Shown: positions 53,369-60,989 of the stretch, in pieces
Numbering within the stretch: position 1 is the first letter of the stretch
Layout of the letters: the number at the start of each line of letters is the position of its first letter
Assembly: GCA_016714565.1 (NCBI GenBank)
Contig: JADKDM010000025.1
Location: 11,695 to 75,694, forward strand
Reading direction: 5' to 3'
Source of the DNA: Candidatus Villigracilis propinquus
GTDB taxonomy: Bacteria; Chloroflexota; Anaerolineae; Anaerolineales; Villigracilaceae
Length of the DNA stretch: 64,000 nucleotides
The notes under the pieces: model-generated
Told to the model about the DNA's origin: nothing
The model's database searches: none
What the model saw: the letters and a program-made list of their open reading frames with translations, nothing else
Translations under genes and position numbers: made by a program

Positions 53369-53950
53369 ATGCCAGTAAAGCCCAAGCTCAGTACAGATGA
53401 AATCCTAAAAGCTGAGTACAACTACATTGCCAACACCGTTTTTCAGGCAAATGAGGATCGTTCCCGTGTTGCCTCTTTTTATTTTGTAACTGTCGGCTCA
53501 CTAGTGGCGGCCATTCTTGGCACGATCTTCTCAACCGAAAACATAAAAAACTTTGCCCTTGCATTTGTGGGATTATTCGTCACCCTCACTATCCTTGGCG
53601 CGTTGACGCTGGCGCAATTGGCCCGCCTGCGCGCGGCATGGCACGAATCGGTGCAAGCCATGAACCAGATCAAGGATTATTACATCAAGCACAATAAGGA
53701 AATCGAACCAGCATTCAAGTGGAGAATAAAGACCCTTCCAAACACTGACAAGCCATACAGCATCGCAAACTTAATGGCCATTGAGGTATCTATGTTAAGC
53801 GCGATCACCAGCGCCACCGCTTTTTATTTCCTTCTTCTCACACTGGGCAATATCGCATGGTGGGGCTGGTTGATCCTGGCCGCCACGCTTGCGGGGGGCG
53901 GTTATGCTCAATGGATGTGGTACAAGTCTCTACTGGTGGATGATCAATAA
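53369..53950 (+). CDS. Four-helix membrane protein, unknown
   Basis: A 193-residue protein with an amphipathic N-terminal region (STDEILKAEYNYIANTVFQANEDRSR), two hydrophobic segments (about 36-56, 62-83), a soluble middle loop and two more (about 140-160, 165-183). The loop includes WRIKTLPNTDKPYSIANLMAIEVSM. No family is recognised, though the charge and length pattern recall SLATT-type or RipA-like small four-helix proteins. It begins a run of small genes on the plus strand. Confidence 0.6.
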   Translation: MPVKPKLSTDEILKAEYNYIANTVFQANEDRSRVASFYFVTVGSLVAAILGTIFSTENIKNFALAFVGLFVTLTILGALTLAQLARLRAAWHESVQAMNQIKDYYIKHNKEIEPAFKWRIKTLPNTDKPYSIANLMAIEVSMLSAITSATAFYFLLLTLGNIAWWGWLILAATLAGGGYAQWMWYKSLLVDDQ

Positions 53951-53971
53951 ATTCAAAAAAAGAGAGAAAAC

Positions 53972-54544
53972 ATGCCCCGAGACTACCAAAGCCAATCCCC
54001 GACTGCGTTTCAAAGAAGACCGCACCTTACGAAGGATGGCGCGTGGATACGCGCCTTCCTCAAGGTTGCGCAAGTGGGGCACATCGCCACATCGGTGGAT
54101 GGGCAGCCCTTCCTCAACCCGACCACATTCTGGTATGACGAAGACAATCATCAGATCGTCTTTCACTCGAATGTTGCGGGGAGAATCCGCTCAAATATTG
54201 AGGCCAACCCAAAGGTCAGCCTTGAGGCGAGCGAGCTGGGGAAATTGCTTCCGTCCAATGTGGCGCTCGAGTTCTCGCTCCAGTTCCGCAGCGTCATCGT
54301 TTTTGGTACGGCAAAAGTTGTAACCGATCCCGATGAATCGCGTAGATTGTTATATGGCCTGATCGGCAAATATTTCCCCGACATGAGCGCGGGGAAGGAA
54401 TACCGTGAGATCACGGAAAAAGAACTGCGCGCCACTTCCATTTATACGATTCAGATCGAAGAATGGAGCGGCAAGGAAAATTGGGAGCAGCGCGCAGACC
54501 AAAGCGACGAGTGGCCGCCGCTCGACGCAAAATGGTTTGAATGA
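53972..54544 (+). CDS. Pyridoxamine-phosphate-oxidase-like (PPOX) flavin protein
   Basis: A 190-residue split-barrel FMN/F420/haem-type protein of the PPOX superfamily. The core is VGHIATSVDGQPFLNPTTFWYDEDNHQIVFHSNVAGRIRSNIEANPKVSLEASELGKLL, then VIVFGTAKVVTDPDESRRLLYGLIGKYF. This resembles Nim-type nitroreductases or general-stress flavoproteins. Specific cofactor and role are unresolved. It follows the membrane-protein gene by 21 bases and precedes a DUF4342 gene by 12. Confidence 0.8.
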   Translation: MPRDYQSQSPTAFQRRPHLTKDGAWIRAFLKVAQVGHIATSVDGQPFLNPTTFWYDEDNHQIVFHSNVAGRIRSNIEANPKVSLEASELGKLLPSNVALEFSLQFRSVIVFGTAKVVTDPDESRRLLYGLIGKYFPDMSAGKEYREITEKELRATSIYTIQIEEWSGKENWEQRADQSDEWPPLDAKWFE

Positions 54545-54556
54545 TTGTGAGGAAAC

Positions 54557-54805
54557 ATGTCTGAAAACACTCGCACGGAAGAATTCAAGATCGACGGGGA
54601 AAAACTGATCGCCAAGGTGAAGGAATTGATCCACGAAGGCAAGATCCGAAAGATCATCATCAAAGACAAAGAGGGAAAAACATTGATGGAAATTCCCATG
54701 ACCTTCGGCGTGGTCGGCGTGCTGCTGGCTCCACAACTGGCGGCCATTGGCGCGATCGCCGCATTAGTCACCGAAGCGACATTGGTCGTGGAAAAATCCG
54801 AGTAA
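54557..54805 (+). CDS. DUF4342 protein
   Basis: An 82-residue protein of the DUF4342 family: FKIDGEKLIAKVKELIHEGKIRKIIIKDKEGKTLMEIPMTFGVVGVLLAPQLAAIGAIAALVTEATLVVE. A charged N-terminal helix is followed by a hydrophobic stretch. Function unknown. Probably co-transcribed with the PPOX gene. Confidence 0.85.
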   Translation: MSENTRTEEFKIDGEKLIAKVKELIHEGKIRKIIIKDKEGKTLMEIPMTFGVVGVLLAPQLAAIGAIAALVTEATLVVEKSE

Positions 54806-54815
54806 GCTCGTTTGT

Positions 54816-54878
54816 GGAGTCCAGAAGTTTTACTTCTGGACGTTCATGGATTGCCCACAAGTAGAACTTGTGGACTCC
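54816..54878. repeat. GGAGTCC palindromic repeat, copy 2
   Basis: TGGAGTCCAGAAGTTTTAC and GTAGAACTTGTGGACTCC frame hairpins CCAGAAGT...ACTTCTGG and CCACAAGT...ACTTGTGG, with the same layout as 30565-30640. Confidence 0.7.
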
Positions 54879-54904
54879 ATTCCATATATAAAAAAGGAAA
54901 GAAA

Positions 54905-55483
54905 ATGAAACTATTTGGAATTGCATTTTGGGTCACCATTTTGGCACAAATGGTCATTCGCGCACCGCTTAACAAAAAGCGCAGACTGGAGAAGATGAGC
55001 GAACAGCAAATTACCGGTCAGGAAAAATCCATACTTGGCCTGCTATTTCTGGGCGGATTTCTTCTTCCGCTTCTCTACTCAACAACCAGCTGGCTGGATT
55101 TTGCAAATTACAACCTGCCCGGTTGGGCAGGTTGGATTGGTGTTGTGTTGATCGCCGGGGCACTCTATGTCTTCTGGCGCGCTCATGCGGACCTTGGACT
55201 CAACTGGTCGCCCACGCTGGAGATCCGCGAAAAACACGAGCTGATCACTCGCGGCATTTACGGAGTGATCCGTCATCCCATGTATGCTTCACAATGGATA
55301 TTGGCAATTGCCCAACCCCTGCTCCTGCAAAACTGGCTGGTGGGTTTTGCAAACCTAATCATTTTTGTTCCGTTCTATTTCCTGCGCGTGCAGGCCGAGG
55401 AAAAGATGATGCAGGATTCGTTTGGCGATCAATACCGCGAGTACATGAAGAAGACCGGGGCGGTATTGCCAAAACTGGGTTAA
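54905..55483 (+). CDS. Isoprenylcysteine carboxyl-methyltransferase-like membrane protein
   Basis: A 192-residue membrane protein with several hydrophobic segments and the ICMT/PEMT signature near its C-terminus: RGIYGVIRHPMYASQWILAIAQPLLLQNWLVG (R-H-P-x-Y) and QAEEKMMQDSFGDQYREYMKKT (E-E-x-M...F-G-x-x-Y-x-x-Y). Members methylate isoprenoid, phospholipid or phenol substrates with SAM; the acceptor here is unknown. Start ATG at 54905 follows AAAGGAAAG. Confidence 0.82.
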   Translation: MKLFGIAFWVTILAQMVIRAPLNKKRRLEKMSEQQITGQEKSILGLLFLGGFLLPLLYSTTSWLDFANYNLPGWAGWIGVVLIAGALYVFWRAHADLGLNWSPTLEIREKHELITRGIYGVIRHPMYASQWILAIAQPLLLQNWLVGFANLIIFVPFYFLRVQAEEKMMQDSFGDQYREYMKKTGAVLPKLG

Positions 55484-55557
55484 TCACCTAAGCTCAATGG
55501 GAACGATATTTTCAGCCGCAGTTCTTTTACCGTTGCACAAGAAAAGGAAGAAATAAA

Positions 55558-56061
55558 ATGGGACTCTTTGGATTTGGCAAGAAAGCTGACAAGAACGTAC
55601 CCGTACTCACCGTGGACGAAGTCCGCGCGCGCTTATTGACCCTGAACCGTGAAACCGCCCCGTACCAGATCATCGACGGCGCTTCTCAAAACGTGGACCT
55701 GATCGCCGAATGGAAGATCGTGGATGCAAAATGGTACGAGCTGTTTGCGAAGGCGAGCATCAACAAGGTGTTTCGCATCTACATGAAATTTGACATGGAT
55801 AAACATCAAGTGCGCGGCAAGGATGAGGAATTCACCGTGGAATGGCGCGCAGGCGTGCCGGCGCTTTCGATCGCCGCCTCAAAATTTCAGGGACAGATGA
55901 CCTCGGTGGAATTTGGAGCTGCCTACGCTTTTACAGAAGAGCTAAAACCCGGCGTGGTCTACAACTATCGCTTCAGCACCAATGAGATCAAGAAACCGAT
56001 TCAGGAAGCCGTAACCGCCTGCGGATGGGGATACAAAGGCGTGGCATTCGGTAAGCTGTAG
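55558..56061 (+). CDS. Conserved hypothetical protein, 167 aa
   Basis: A soluble 167-residue protein starting MGLFGFGKKADKN. Contains LTLNRETAPYQIIDGASQNVDLIAEWKIVDAKWYELFAKASINKVFRIYMKFDMDKHQVRGKDEEFTVEWRAG and a C-terminal TACGWGYKGVAFGKL. No family is recognised. Composition is coding-like and a GGAAG site precedes the ATG. A strong bidirectional terminator follows; on the other side lies ppk2. Confidence 0.6.
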   Translation: MGLFGFGKKADKNVPVLTVDEVRARLLTLNRETAPYQIIDGASQNVDLIAEWKIVDAKWYELFAKASINKVFRIYMKFDMDKHQVRGKDEEFTVEWRAGVPALSIAASKFQGQMTSVEFGAAYAFTEELKPGVVYNYRFSTNEIKKPIQEAVTACGWGYKGVAFGKL

Positions 56062-56082
56062 TCCTCGTCACAAACATGAATA

Positions 56083-56122
56083 AAAAAGTGACAGTCACCT
56101 TTGTGGTGACTGTCACTTTTTT
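56083..56122. terminator. Bidirectional intrinsic terminator
   Basis: Stem AAAAAAGTGACAGTCACC / GGTGACTGTCACTTTTTT with a short loop, between convergent genes. Confidence 0.88.
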
Positions 56123-56924
56123 ATTCGATCACAACCCCATCCAGATTTTCTTCTGACTCGGGATATTTCATATTCAGTCCTTCGAGCGTATCCACCAGCA
56201 CGGAGGAGATTGCCAAGTCGCGGAACCATTTTCGGTTAGCAGGGATGATATACCACGGGGCATATTCGGTGCTGGTTTTGCTCAGCACATCTTCAAAGGC
56301 TTTCATATATTCAGGCCAGAGTTTGCGTTCTTCAAGATCACCGAGGCGGAATTTCCAACGCTTGGTCGGATCATCAAGGCGGGCTTGCAGCCTTTCCTTT
56401 TGCTCATCCAGATCAATGTGAAGATAGAACTTCAGGATGGTGGTGCCATTCTCTGCAAGAGTACGCTCGAACTCGTTGATCTGGTCAAAGCGTTTCCCCC
56501 ACACCTCAGGCGGGACGTAGTTATGCACACGCACAACCAGCACATCTTCATAGTGACTGCGATTGAACACCACCAATTCCCCTTTACCGGGTACTTGCTT
56601 GTGAACCCGCCACAGATAATCATGGTCAAGTTCTTCTTCCGTAGGCGCTTTGAAGCTGGCGACCCGCACTCCCGCAGGGTTGACACGGTCAAACACGCGG
56701 CGGATCGTGCCGTCCTTGCCGCCGGTGTCCATGGCTTGCAATACGACAAGCACTTTGTGTTTGTGCTCGGCGAACATTAATTCCTGCAAGGTTTCCAGCT
56801 TGCCATTCAATTTTTCAAGTTTAGCAAGCCCTTCTTCCTTGCCGCCTTTGAAATCACCCGTGTCGTTCGGGTCCCATTTGGAAAGCTTTACTTTTGTTTC
56901 GGGTTTGACCAGATATTGTTTCAT
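56121..56924 (-). CDS. ppk2: Polyphosphate kinase 2
   Basis: A 267-residue PPK2-family nucleotide kinase that uses polyphosphate to phosphorylate nucleoside mono- or diphosphates. Walker A-like AMDTGGKDGT (residues 64-73), the lid and Walker B region VVFNRSHYEDVLVVRVH (118-134), KFYLHIDLDEQKERLQARLDDPTKRWKF and WYIIPANRKWFRDLA are present. The single-domain length points to a class I-III type; the class cannot be fixed by eye. Flanked by two unknown soluble proteins. Confidence 0.9.
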   Translation of the reverse strand: MKQYLVKPETKVKLSKWDPNDTGDFKGGKEEGLAKLEKLNGKLETLQELMFAEHKHKVLVVLQAMDTGGKDGTIRRVFDRVNPAGVRVASFKAPTEEELDHDYLWRVHKQVPGKGELVVFNRSHYEDVLVVRVHNYVPPEVWGKRFDQINEFERTLAENGTTILKFYLHIDLDEQKERLQARLDDPTKRWKFRLGDLEERKLWPEYMKAFEDVLSKTSTEYAPWYIIPANRKWFRDLAISSVLVDTLEGLNMKYPESEENLDGVVIE

Positions 56925-56947
56925 GGAACATCCTCTTTATTTGGAGA

Positions 56948-57484
56948 TCACTTTTCCACACTATAACCCTGCATCATCATCGAATTGATCACACCCCATT
57001 TGGCGCGGGCGATCTCCTTCTTTTTACCTGAAAGGCGGCTGATCTTTATATTTTCCATGGGCGCAAATAAATGCAAGCTGAAATCTGGTGGGGCGTCTTC
57101 GTCACTCGAAAAGATGGTGCCCTCGACCTCAAAGACTCCCGCACAGATAATTACCTTGAAGGGTGTTTGAAAATCCTCCCAGTTACTCAACAAATCATCT
57201 TCTGCGGCAGGGTCATCGGAGAACGCAGCAACTACATTGAGCATGGACGGGATGCGCCAAAGGTCAAATGCCCGCGCGGGGAGATCGAGGTCACCCACAG
57301 GCTGGACGCGGGCATCCTTCAATTCCAAGCTGTTGTTCAGCGGATTTTCAAAGTCTGTATCGAACGCGGCTTCGAAAATGGGATAGTCCGGGATGTTATA
57401 TCCGTCGATCAAATAGTCAGTAGAAAGAACGGAAATGCGATAGGCGGTCTTTGGTTTGTCTTCTTTCTTTTTTCCGAAGATCAT
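56948..57484 (-). CDS. Conserved hypothetical protein, 178 aa
   Basis: A soluble 178-residue protein starting MIFGKKKEDKPKTAYRISVLSTDYLIDGYNIPDYPIFEAAFDTD. It has a high content of acidic residues and several aromatic positions; segments such as FDLWRIPSMLNVVAAFSDDPAAEDDLL and ANWGVI-like AKWGVINSMMMQGYSVEK are distinctive. No family is recognised. It is co-directional with ppk2 and ends 23 bases before it, suggesting a joint transcript. Confidence 0.6.
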   Translation of the reverse strand: MIFGKKKEDKPKTAYRISVLSTDYLIDGYNIPDYPIFEAAFDTDFENPLNNSLELKDARVQPVGDLDLPARAFDLWRIPSMLNVVAAFSDDPAAEDDLLSNWEDFQTPFKVIICAGVFEVEGTIFSSDEDAPPDFSLHLFAPMENIKISRLSGKKKEIARAKWGVINSMMMQGYSVEK

Positions 57485-57540
57485 AAGAGTCTCCTTGAAA
57501 GTATGATTGTATGGTTCATTTGACCTCTTACATAAGATTC

Positions 57541-57562
57541 GTAGGGCGGGTTTGTAACCCGC
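57541..57562. repeat. Short palindrome (GCGGGTTTGTAACCCGC)
   Basis: A compact 17-base hairpin within a 180-base gap that has no gene. Confidence 0.45.
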
Positions 57563-57663
57563 TAAACCTCATAATCCAAGAGAAAGTCAAGCTAAAAGCC
57601 TGACCTACATGCGACTTTCGGAAGAGGGCTATTATAACCAGCAGGCGAGATAAAAAGCCAACA

Positions 57664-59556
57664 TCAAGAAATCGTCTGCCAGATTTGCACGCCTGCTGGA
57701 AGAGAAGGCAGGGGCAGATTTCCATTTATGACCGTGCTGGTTATGCAAGTGAACAATTCTCGAAATTGAGTGCCTTCAGCAATCCCGCCCAATGCAACAG
57801 GCAATGGACCCGCAGGGTATTCAGTGGGGCCGCGATTACCCACCACGATGATCTGTTCTTCGTCTGTGTCGCGCAGGTAGGCGAGGATGTTTTCTTCAGC
57901 AAGCAAGACTTGAAAGCCGCCATCGATCAACGCGGGGGATGTGCGGCGCAGCTTGATCAAAGTTTGATAATAGGCGCGCAGGTCGGTGTCCCATTTGGAT
58001 GAGTCCCACTCCATGCAGTTGCGTGCATCGAGCGCGCTATTGCCGCTCATGCCGATCTCGTCGCCGTAGTAGATGCACGGGACGCCAACATACGTCAACA
58101 GGAAGGCAACTGCCAGGCGGTTACGCGACTGATCCTGCCCGAGCATGAAAAGGATGCGCGGCAGGTCGTGAGATCCAAGTAAATTGAATTGCTGGCAGGC
58201 AATGATCCACGGGATGGCAGCGCGGCTGGCCTGCCACGAATCCACAAGCGCCTGCGTTGACCATGCCACGCTCGACTGCACATTGCGCGGCTCGGCGTGC
58301 TGGTTGACCTCAAAATGGTTGAGCCAATATCCAATGGGATTTGTGAAGCCAAAATAATTCATACTGGCATCAAGGTTGTCCCCCTGCAATTGCAGGCTGC
58401 TATCGAAGAAGTTTTCACCAAGCAAATACGCGGAGGGGTTCTCCTCCTTCACCGCCTGCCGAATGCCCGCCCACACTTCCGCTTCCAGTTGATCTTTGCC
58501 GTGACGGGCAAGCATGTTGGCAACATCCACGCGCCAGCCGTCCACGGCGTAGGGAGCCTTGAGCCAATGACGGAAGATCGAGTCTGTGCCAGCGTACATG
58601 GTCTCGCGCAATTTCTGGCTGCGATAATTTAACTTGGGCAGGCTGCGCACGCCAAGCCACGATTCGTATTCATCGGGATGTTTGTGAAAAGTGAAGAAGT
58701 CTGCGGTGGGCGCATTGGGATCTTCCAACGCGGACTTGAACCAGGGATGCTCCACACCAGCGTGATTGGGGACAATGTCCAGGATGAAGCGAATGCCGCG
58801 TTGAGCAGTGGCATGCCGCAGCGAGATAAGAGCCGCGTCACCGCCGAGGTGCGGGTCCACTTTGTAATAATCCAACACATCGTAGCGATGATTGCTGTAG
58901 GCAGTAAAGATCGGATTGAAATAAATGGCGTTGATGCCGAGGTCGGTTAGATAATCGAGATTCTGTTCCACGCCTTGAAGATCGCCGCCATAGAATTCGA
59001 CCATGGCTGCGGGCCAGTTGCTCTGCGCTTCGCCCCACGCCCGCGCCTGTGACTTGACCCCTTGATATTCGAATTCGCCGCTGCGGACGTTGCTGGCGGG
59101 GTCGCCATCTGCAAAGCGGTCGGGAAATATTTGATAGAAGACGCTCTCACGCACCCATGCAGGAGCGGCATACTCGGCGAGGAGGCGGAAGTCTTCCGCG
59201 TCTGTGGGCACATGCCTGTGCGGACCTGAGCCGTTGTACCACCATGCACCATCCGTTGTGAAAAGCAAAAAGCGGTAGGAAGTCAGCGGCATGTTGAGGC
59301 GCAGCTTTGCAGACCACCATGTGCAGGTGGTTGAGCTTTGCGATTCTTCGATGTGCATCTCGGCAAAAAATTGTTCGCCATCGGGACAGGTGCGAAGCAG
59401 AATGCGCTCGATGGGCGCATCCACGGCGGCGCGCAAGCGGATGGTGACTTCATCGCCCATGTGCAGGTCTGTACCGCCGGGAGATAAAACATAGCGTTTG
59501 GAGCCATCGTGATGGATGGAGGAAAGATAAGAAGTTGGGTTGTTGGCGGATGTCAT
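57664..59556 (-). CDS. Neopullulanase/alpha-glucosidase-type GH13 enzyme
   Basis: A 630-residue cytosolic GH13 enzyme resembling neopullulanase or maltodextrin glucosidase. The N-terminal ~120 residues form a CBM34-like domain. The catalytic barrel shows VRESVFYQIFPDRFADGDP, DLGINAIYFNPIFTAYSNHRYDV, FILDIVPNHAGVEHPWF, GWRVDVANM (nucleophile Asp), LLGENFFD (acid/base Glu) and NLLGSHDLPRIL (HD). It should hydrolyse short maltodextrins. There is no signal peptide. It is 8-10 kb from the other GH13 gene; both may serve glycogen or maltodextrin turnover. Confidence 0.87.
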   Translation of the reverse strand: MTSANNPTSYLSSIHHDGSKRYVLSPGGTDLHMGDEVTIRLRAAVDAPIERILLRTCPDGEQFFAEMHIEESQSSTTCTWWSAKLRLNMPLTSYRFLLFTTDGAWWYNGSGPHRHVPTDAEDFRLLAEYAAPAWVRESVFYQIFPDRFADGDPASNVRSGEFEYQGVKSQARAWGEAQSNWPAAMVEFYGGDLQGVEQNLDYLTDLGINAIYFNPIFTAYSNHRYDVLDYYKVDPHLGGDAALISLRHATAQRGIRFILDIVPNHAGVEHPWFKSALEDPNAPTADFFTFHKHPDEYESWLGVRSLPKLNYRSQKLRETMYAGTDSIFRHWLKAPYAVDGWRVDVANMLARHGKDQLEAEVWAGIRQAVKEENPSAYLLGENFFDSSLQLQGDNLDASMNYFGFTNPIGYWLNHFEVNQHAEPRNVQSSVAWSTQALVDSWQASRAAIPWIIACQQFNLLGSHDLPRILFMLGQDQSRNRLAVAFLLTYVGVPCIYYGDEIGMSGNSALDARNCMEWDSSKWDTDLRAYYQTLIKLRRTSPALIDGGFQVLLAEENILAYLRDTDEEQIIVVGNRGPTEYPAGPLPVALGGIAEGTQFRELFTCITSTVINGNLPLPSLPAGVQIWQTIS

Positions 59557-59589
59557 GGCGCCTATTCTATCAAAATGCTTGGCGGCAAA

Positions 59590-59958
59590 CTAGCAAACTT
59601 CACCCGTAGATCGGACGGTGGCTTTCAACAAACTCTTGACTACTTTGAAGTCGATCTTTTCAGGCTTCGAATAGCGGATGCAGCCTTTGCCCAAACTGAC
59701 ACCTTTGATTTTCAGCATTTCTTTATGCGCCTTCATCACATCCGTCCTCAAAATGTAAAGGCCAATGAAATGTTTCTGGCTGGCGAAACCGACTTCCACC
59801 ACGCCGTTGCGTGAATAGCACGGCCCGCCGTACTGCATCGATTCCTCGAAGCCTTTCAAGTTGGCGAGGCACAGCCTCCGTAATTCTTCGAGCGCGGTCT
59901 TTCGCTCGACTGGGACTTCTTCAAGATAGGCTGTAACATCTTTGGCTGTACTTTGCAT
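59590..59958 (-). CDS. DUF1801 (YdhG/YjhG-like) protein
   Basis: A 122-residue small protein of the DUF1801 family: MQSTAKDVTAYLEEVPVERKTALEELRRLCLANL, GFEESMQYGGPCYSRNG, and GVSLGKGCIRYSKPEKIDFKVVKSLLKATV. Function unknown; related proteins may bind metals or act in DNA/iron biology (frataxin-like fold). Single gene. Confidence 0.78.
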   Translation of the reverse strand: MQSTAKDVTAYLEEVPVERKTALEELRRLCLANLKGFEESMQYGGPCYSRNGVVEVGFASQKHFIGLYILRTDVMKAHKEMLKIKGVSLGKGCIRYSKPEKIDFKVVKSLLKATVRSTGEVC

Positions 59959-60000
59959 GGGAATGAATCTCTAATTTTCAATATCCTATTGGGGAAGGAG

Positions 60001-60360
60001 TCAGGCGTGATGTTCGGTCATCCGTTGGACAAACCGCATACCTGAGAGGATCTGATCGACCCGCTGTTTGGAGAGTGACCCGATATATTCCCCCAGCTGC
60101 GCCTTCCGCACCGTGGATACTTGCGAAACGACCACGATACTTTGCTTCGCCAAATTCGCCTCGCCTGCTTCGAGCAACACATTGCCAGGCAGGTTTGCCC
60201 GCTTGATATTTGTGGTCAGCGCACAAACGACGACAGTATTAACGCGGCTGTGATTGATCGCGTCATCCTGAATGACCACTTGCGGGTGTGTATAGCCTGC
60301 ATCCAGATCACTCGATTCCTGCAGGGGCACCCAGTATATGTCGCCTTGATTAACTTCCAT
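60001..60360 (-). CDS. mazF: MazF/PemK-family toxin-like endoribonuclease
   Basis: A 119-residue protein of the MazF/PemK/CcdB-like fold. Family elements: GDIYWVPLQESS, THPQVVIQDDAINHSRVNTVVVCALTTNIKRANLPGNVLLEAGEANLAKQSIVVVSQVSTVRKAQLGEYIGSL. MazF cuts mRNA in type II toxin-antitoxin systems. Start at 60360 (MEVNQGDIYWV). No antitoxin ORF precedes it on the minus strand; a small protein is divergent at 60447. The family also includes proteins without antitoxins, so toxicity is not certain. Confidence 0.85.
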   Translation of the reverse strand: MEVNQGDIYWVPLQESSDLDAGYTHPQVVIQDDAINHSRVNTVVVCALTTNIKRANLPGNVLLEAGEANLAKQSIVVVSQVSTVRKAQLGEYIGSLSKQRVDQILSGMRFVQRMTEHHA

Positions 60361-60388
60361 ATTCCTTATTTTACTCTGGGCCAGCCAC

Positions 60389-60416
60389 TTGAAGACTACG
60401 GCTGTTATGTTATATT
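60389..60416 (+). promoter_or_regulatory. Possible promoter of the 74-aa gene
   Basis: TTGAAG and TATATT with 16 bases between, 30 bases before the start codon of the 74-residue protein. Confidence 0.4.
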
Positions 60417-60446
60417 GAGACAAAATCCAATACAAGGACAATACTC

Positions 60447-60671
60447 ATGCGCTATAGATTTCGATTTATTATCAACGACGAAGACATTGCGGAATTTGAA
60501 ACAGACGCCAATCCTCCCAGCATCGGGGACGAAGTTGTGATCGGCCCGAATTTTATTACCCCAGATAAAGCGGACCTGAGCCACAATACCTTTGTGGTCA
60601 ATAATCTTTTGCATATGTTCAATGAAGCAGACTCTACTCTGGTAGAAATTTCACTTGAAGTGTTGGATTAA
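60447..60671 (+). CDS. Small protein of 74 residues, divergent from mazF
   Basis: A 74-residue acidic protein (MRYRFRFIINDEDIAEFETDANPPSIGDEVVIG...) with a good ribosome site (ACAAGGAC). It contains no recognisable antitoxin DNA-binding motif. The divergent orientation to mazF argues against a classic antitoxin. Its stop codon lies within the presumed 9-bp target duplication of the MITE-like element that follows. Confidence 0.55.
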   Translation: MRYRFRFIINDEDIAEFETDANPPSIGDEVVIGPNFITPDKADLSHNTFVVNNLLHMFNEADSTLVEISLEVLD

Positions 60672-60820
60672 CGTCAATAATGGATAACGAAAGTATGTCA
60701 TGCTGAGGGGCGTTTTTTGCCCCGAAGCATCTCTACCAAGCTATATCCGAGACCCTTCGGTCGCTGAAAAGCGCTCCCTCAGGGTGACATGATGGTGGTT
60801 TTGGCTTATCCATTATTCAC
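60671..60820. mobile_element. MITE-like element with 9-bp target duplication
   Basis: A ~150-bp non-coding element. Ends are imperfect inverse repeats (AACGTCAATAATGGATAA and its counterpart GTGAATAATGGATAA on the right side), and inner arms TGTCATGCTGAGGG / CCTCAGGGTGACAT are also inverted. It is flanked by direct copies of GTTGGATTA (60662-60670 and 60821-60829), as expected of a target-site duplication. It carries no transposase. The left copy of the duplication includes the TAA of the 74-residue gene. Confidence 0.6.
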
Positions 60821-60835
60821 GTTGGATTAGGAAGC

Positions 60836-60982
60836 TCATACCCCAAATTGTCTACCGATCTGGACAGCCAGGCCAGACAGATCAAACATCAGTAAGCCGG
60901 TAATCCCCAGAAAAGCCAGAAGGTGGTTGCCATGTAAAACACCTGCCTCCCAATTTTTGAATTGTATGAAACGATAAAACAA
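60836..60982 (-). CDS. Possible small membrane peptide or gene remnant
   Basis: A 48-codon frame from a TTG, following the 210-aa membrane protein gene. The sequence includes LFYRFIQFKNWEAGVLHGNH and LLAFLGITGLLMFDLSGLAV, the latter of membrane type. No ribosome site is evident. It could be a frameshifted leftover of a longer gene cut by the MITE-like insertion, or chance. Confidence 0.3.
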   Translation of the reverse strand: MFYRFIQFKNWEAGVLHGNHLLAFLGITGLLMFDLSGLAVQIGRQFGV

Positions 60983-60989
60983 GCTGCAT

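Noticed and set aside
60447..60671. MazE-type antitoxin
   Set aside because: It is divergent and shows no AbrB-like or ribbon-helix-helix pattern.
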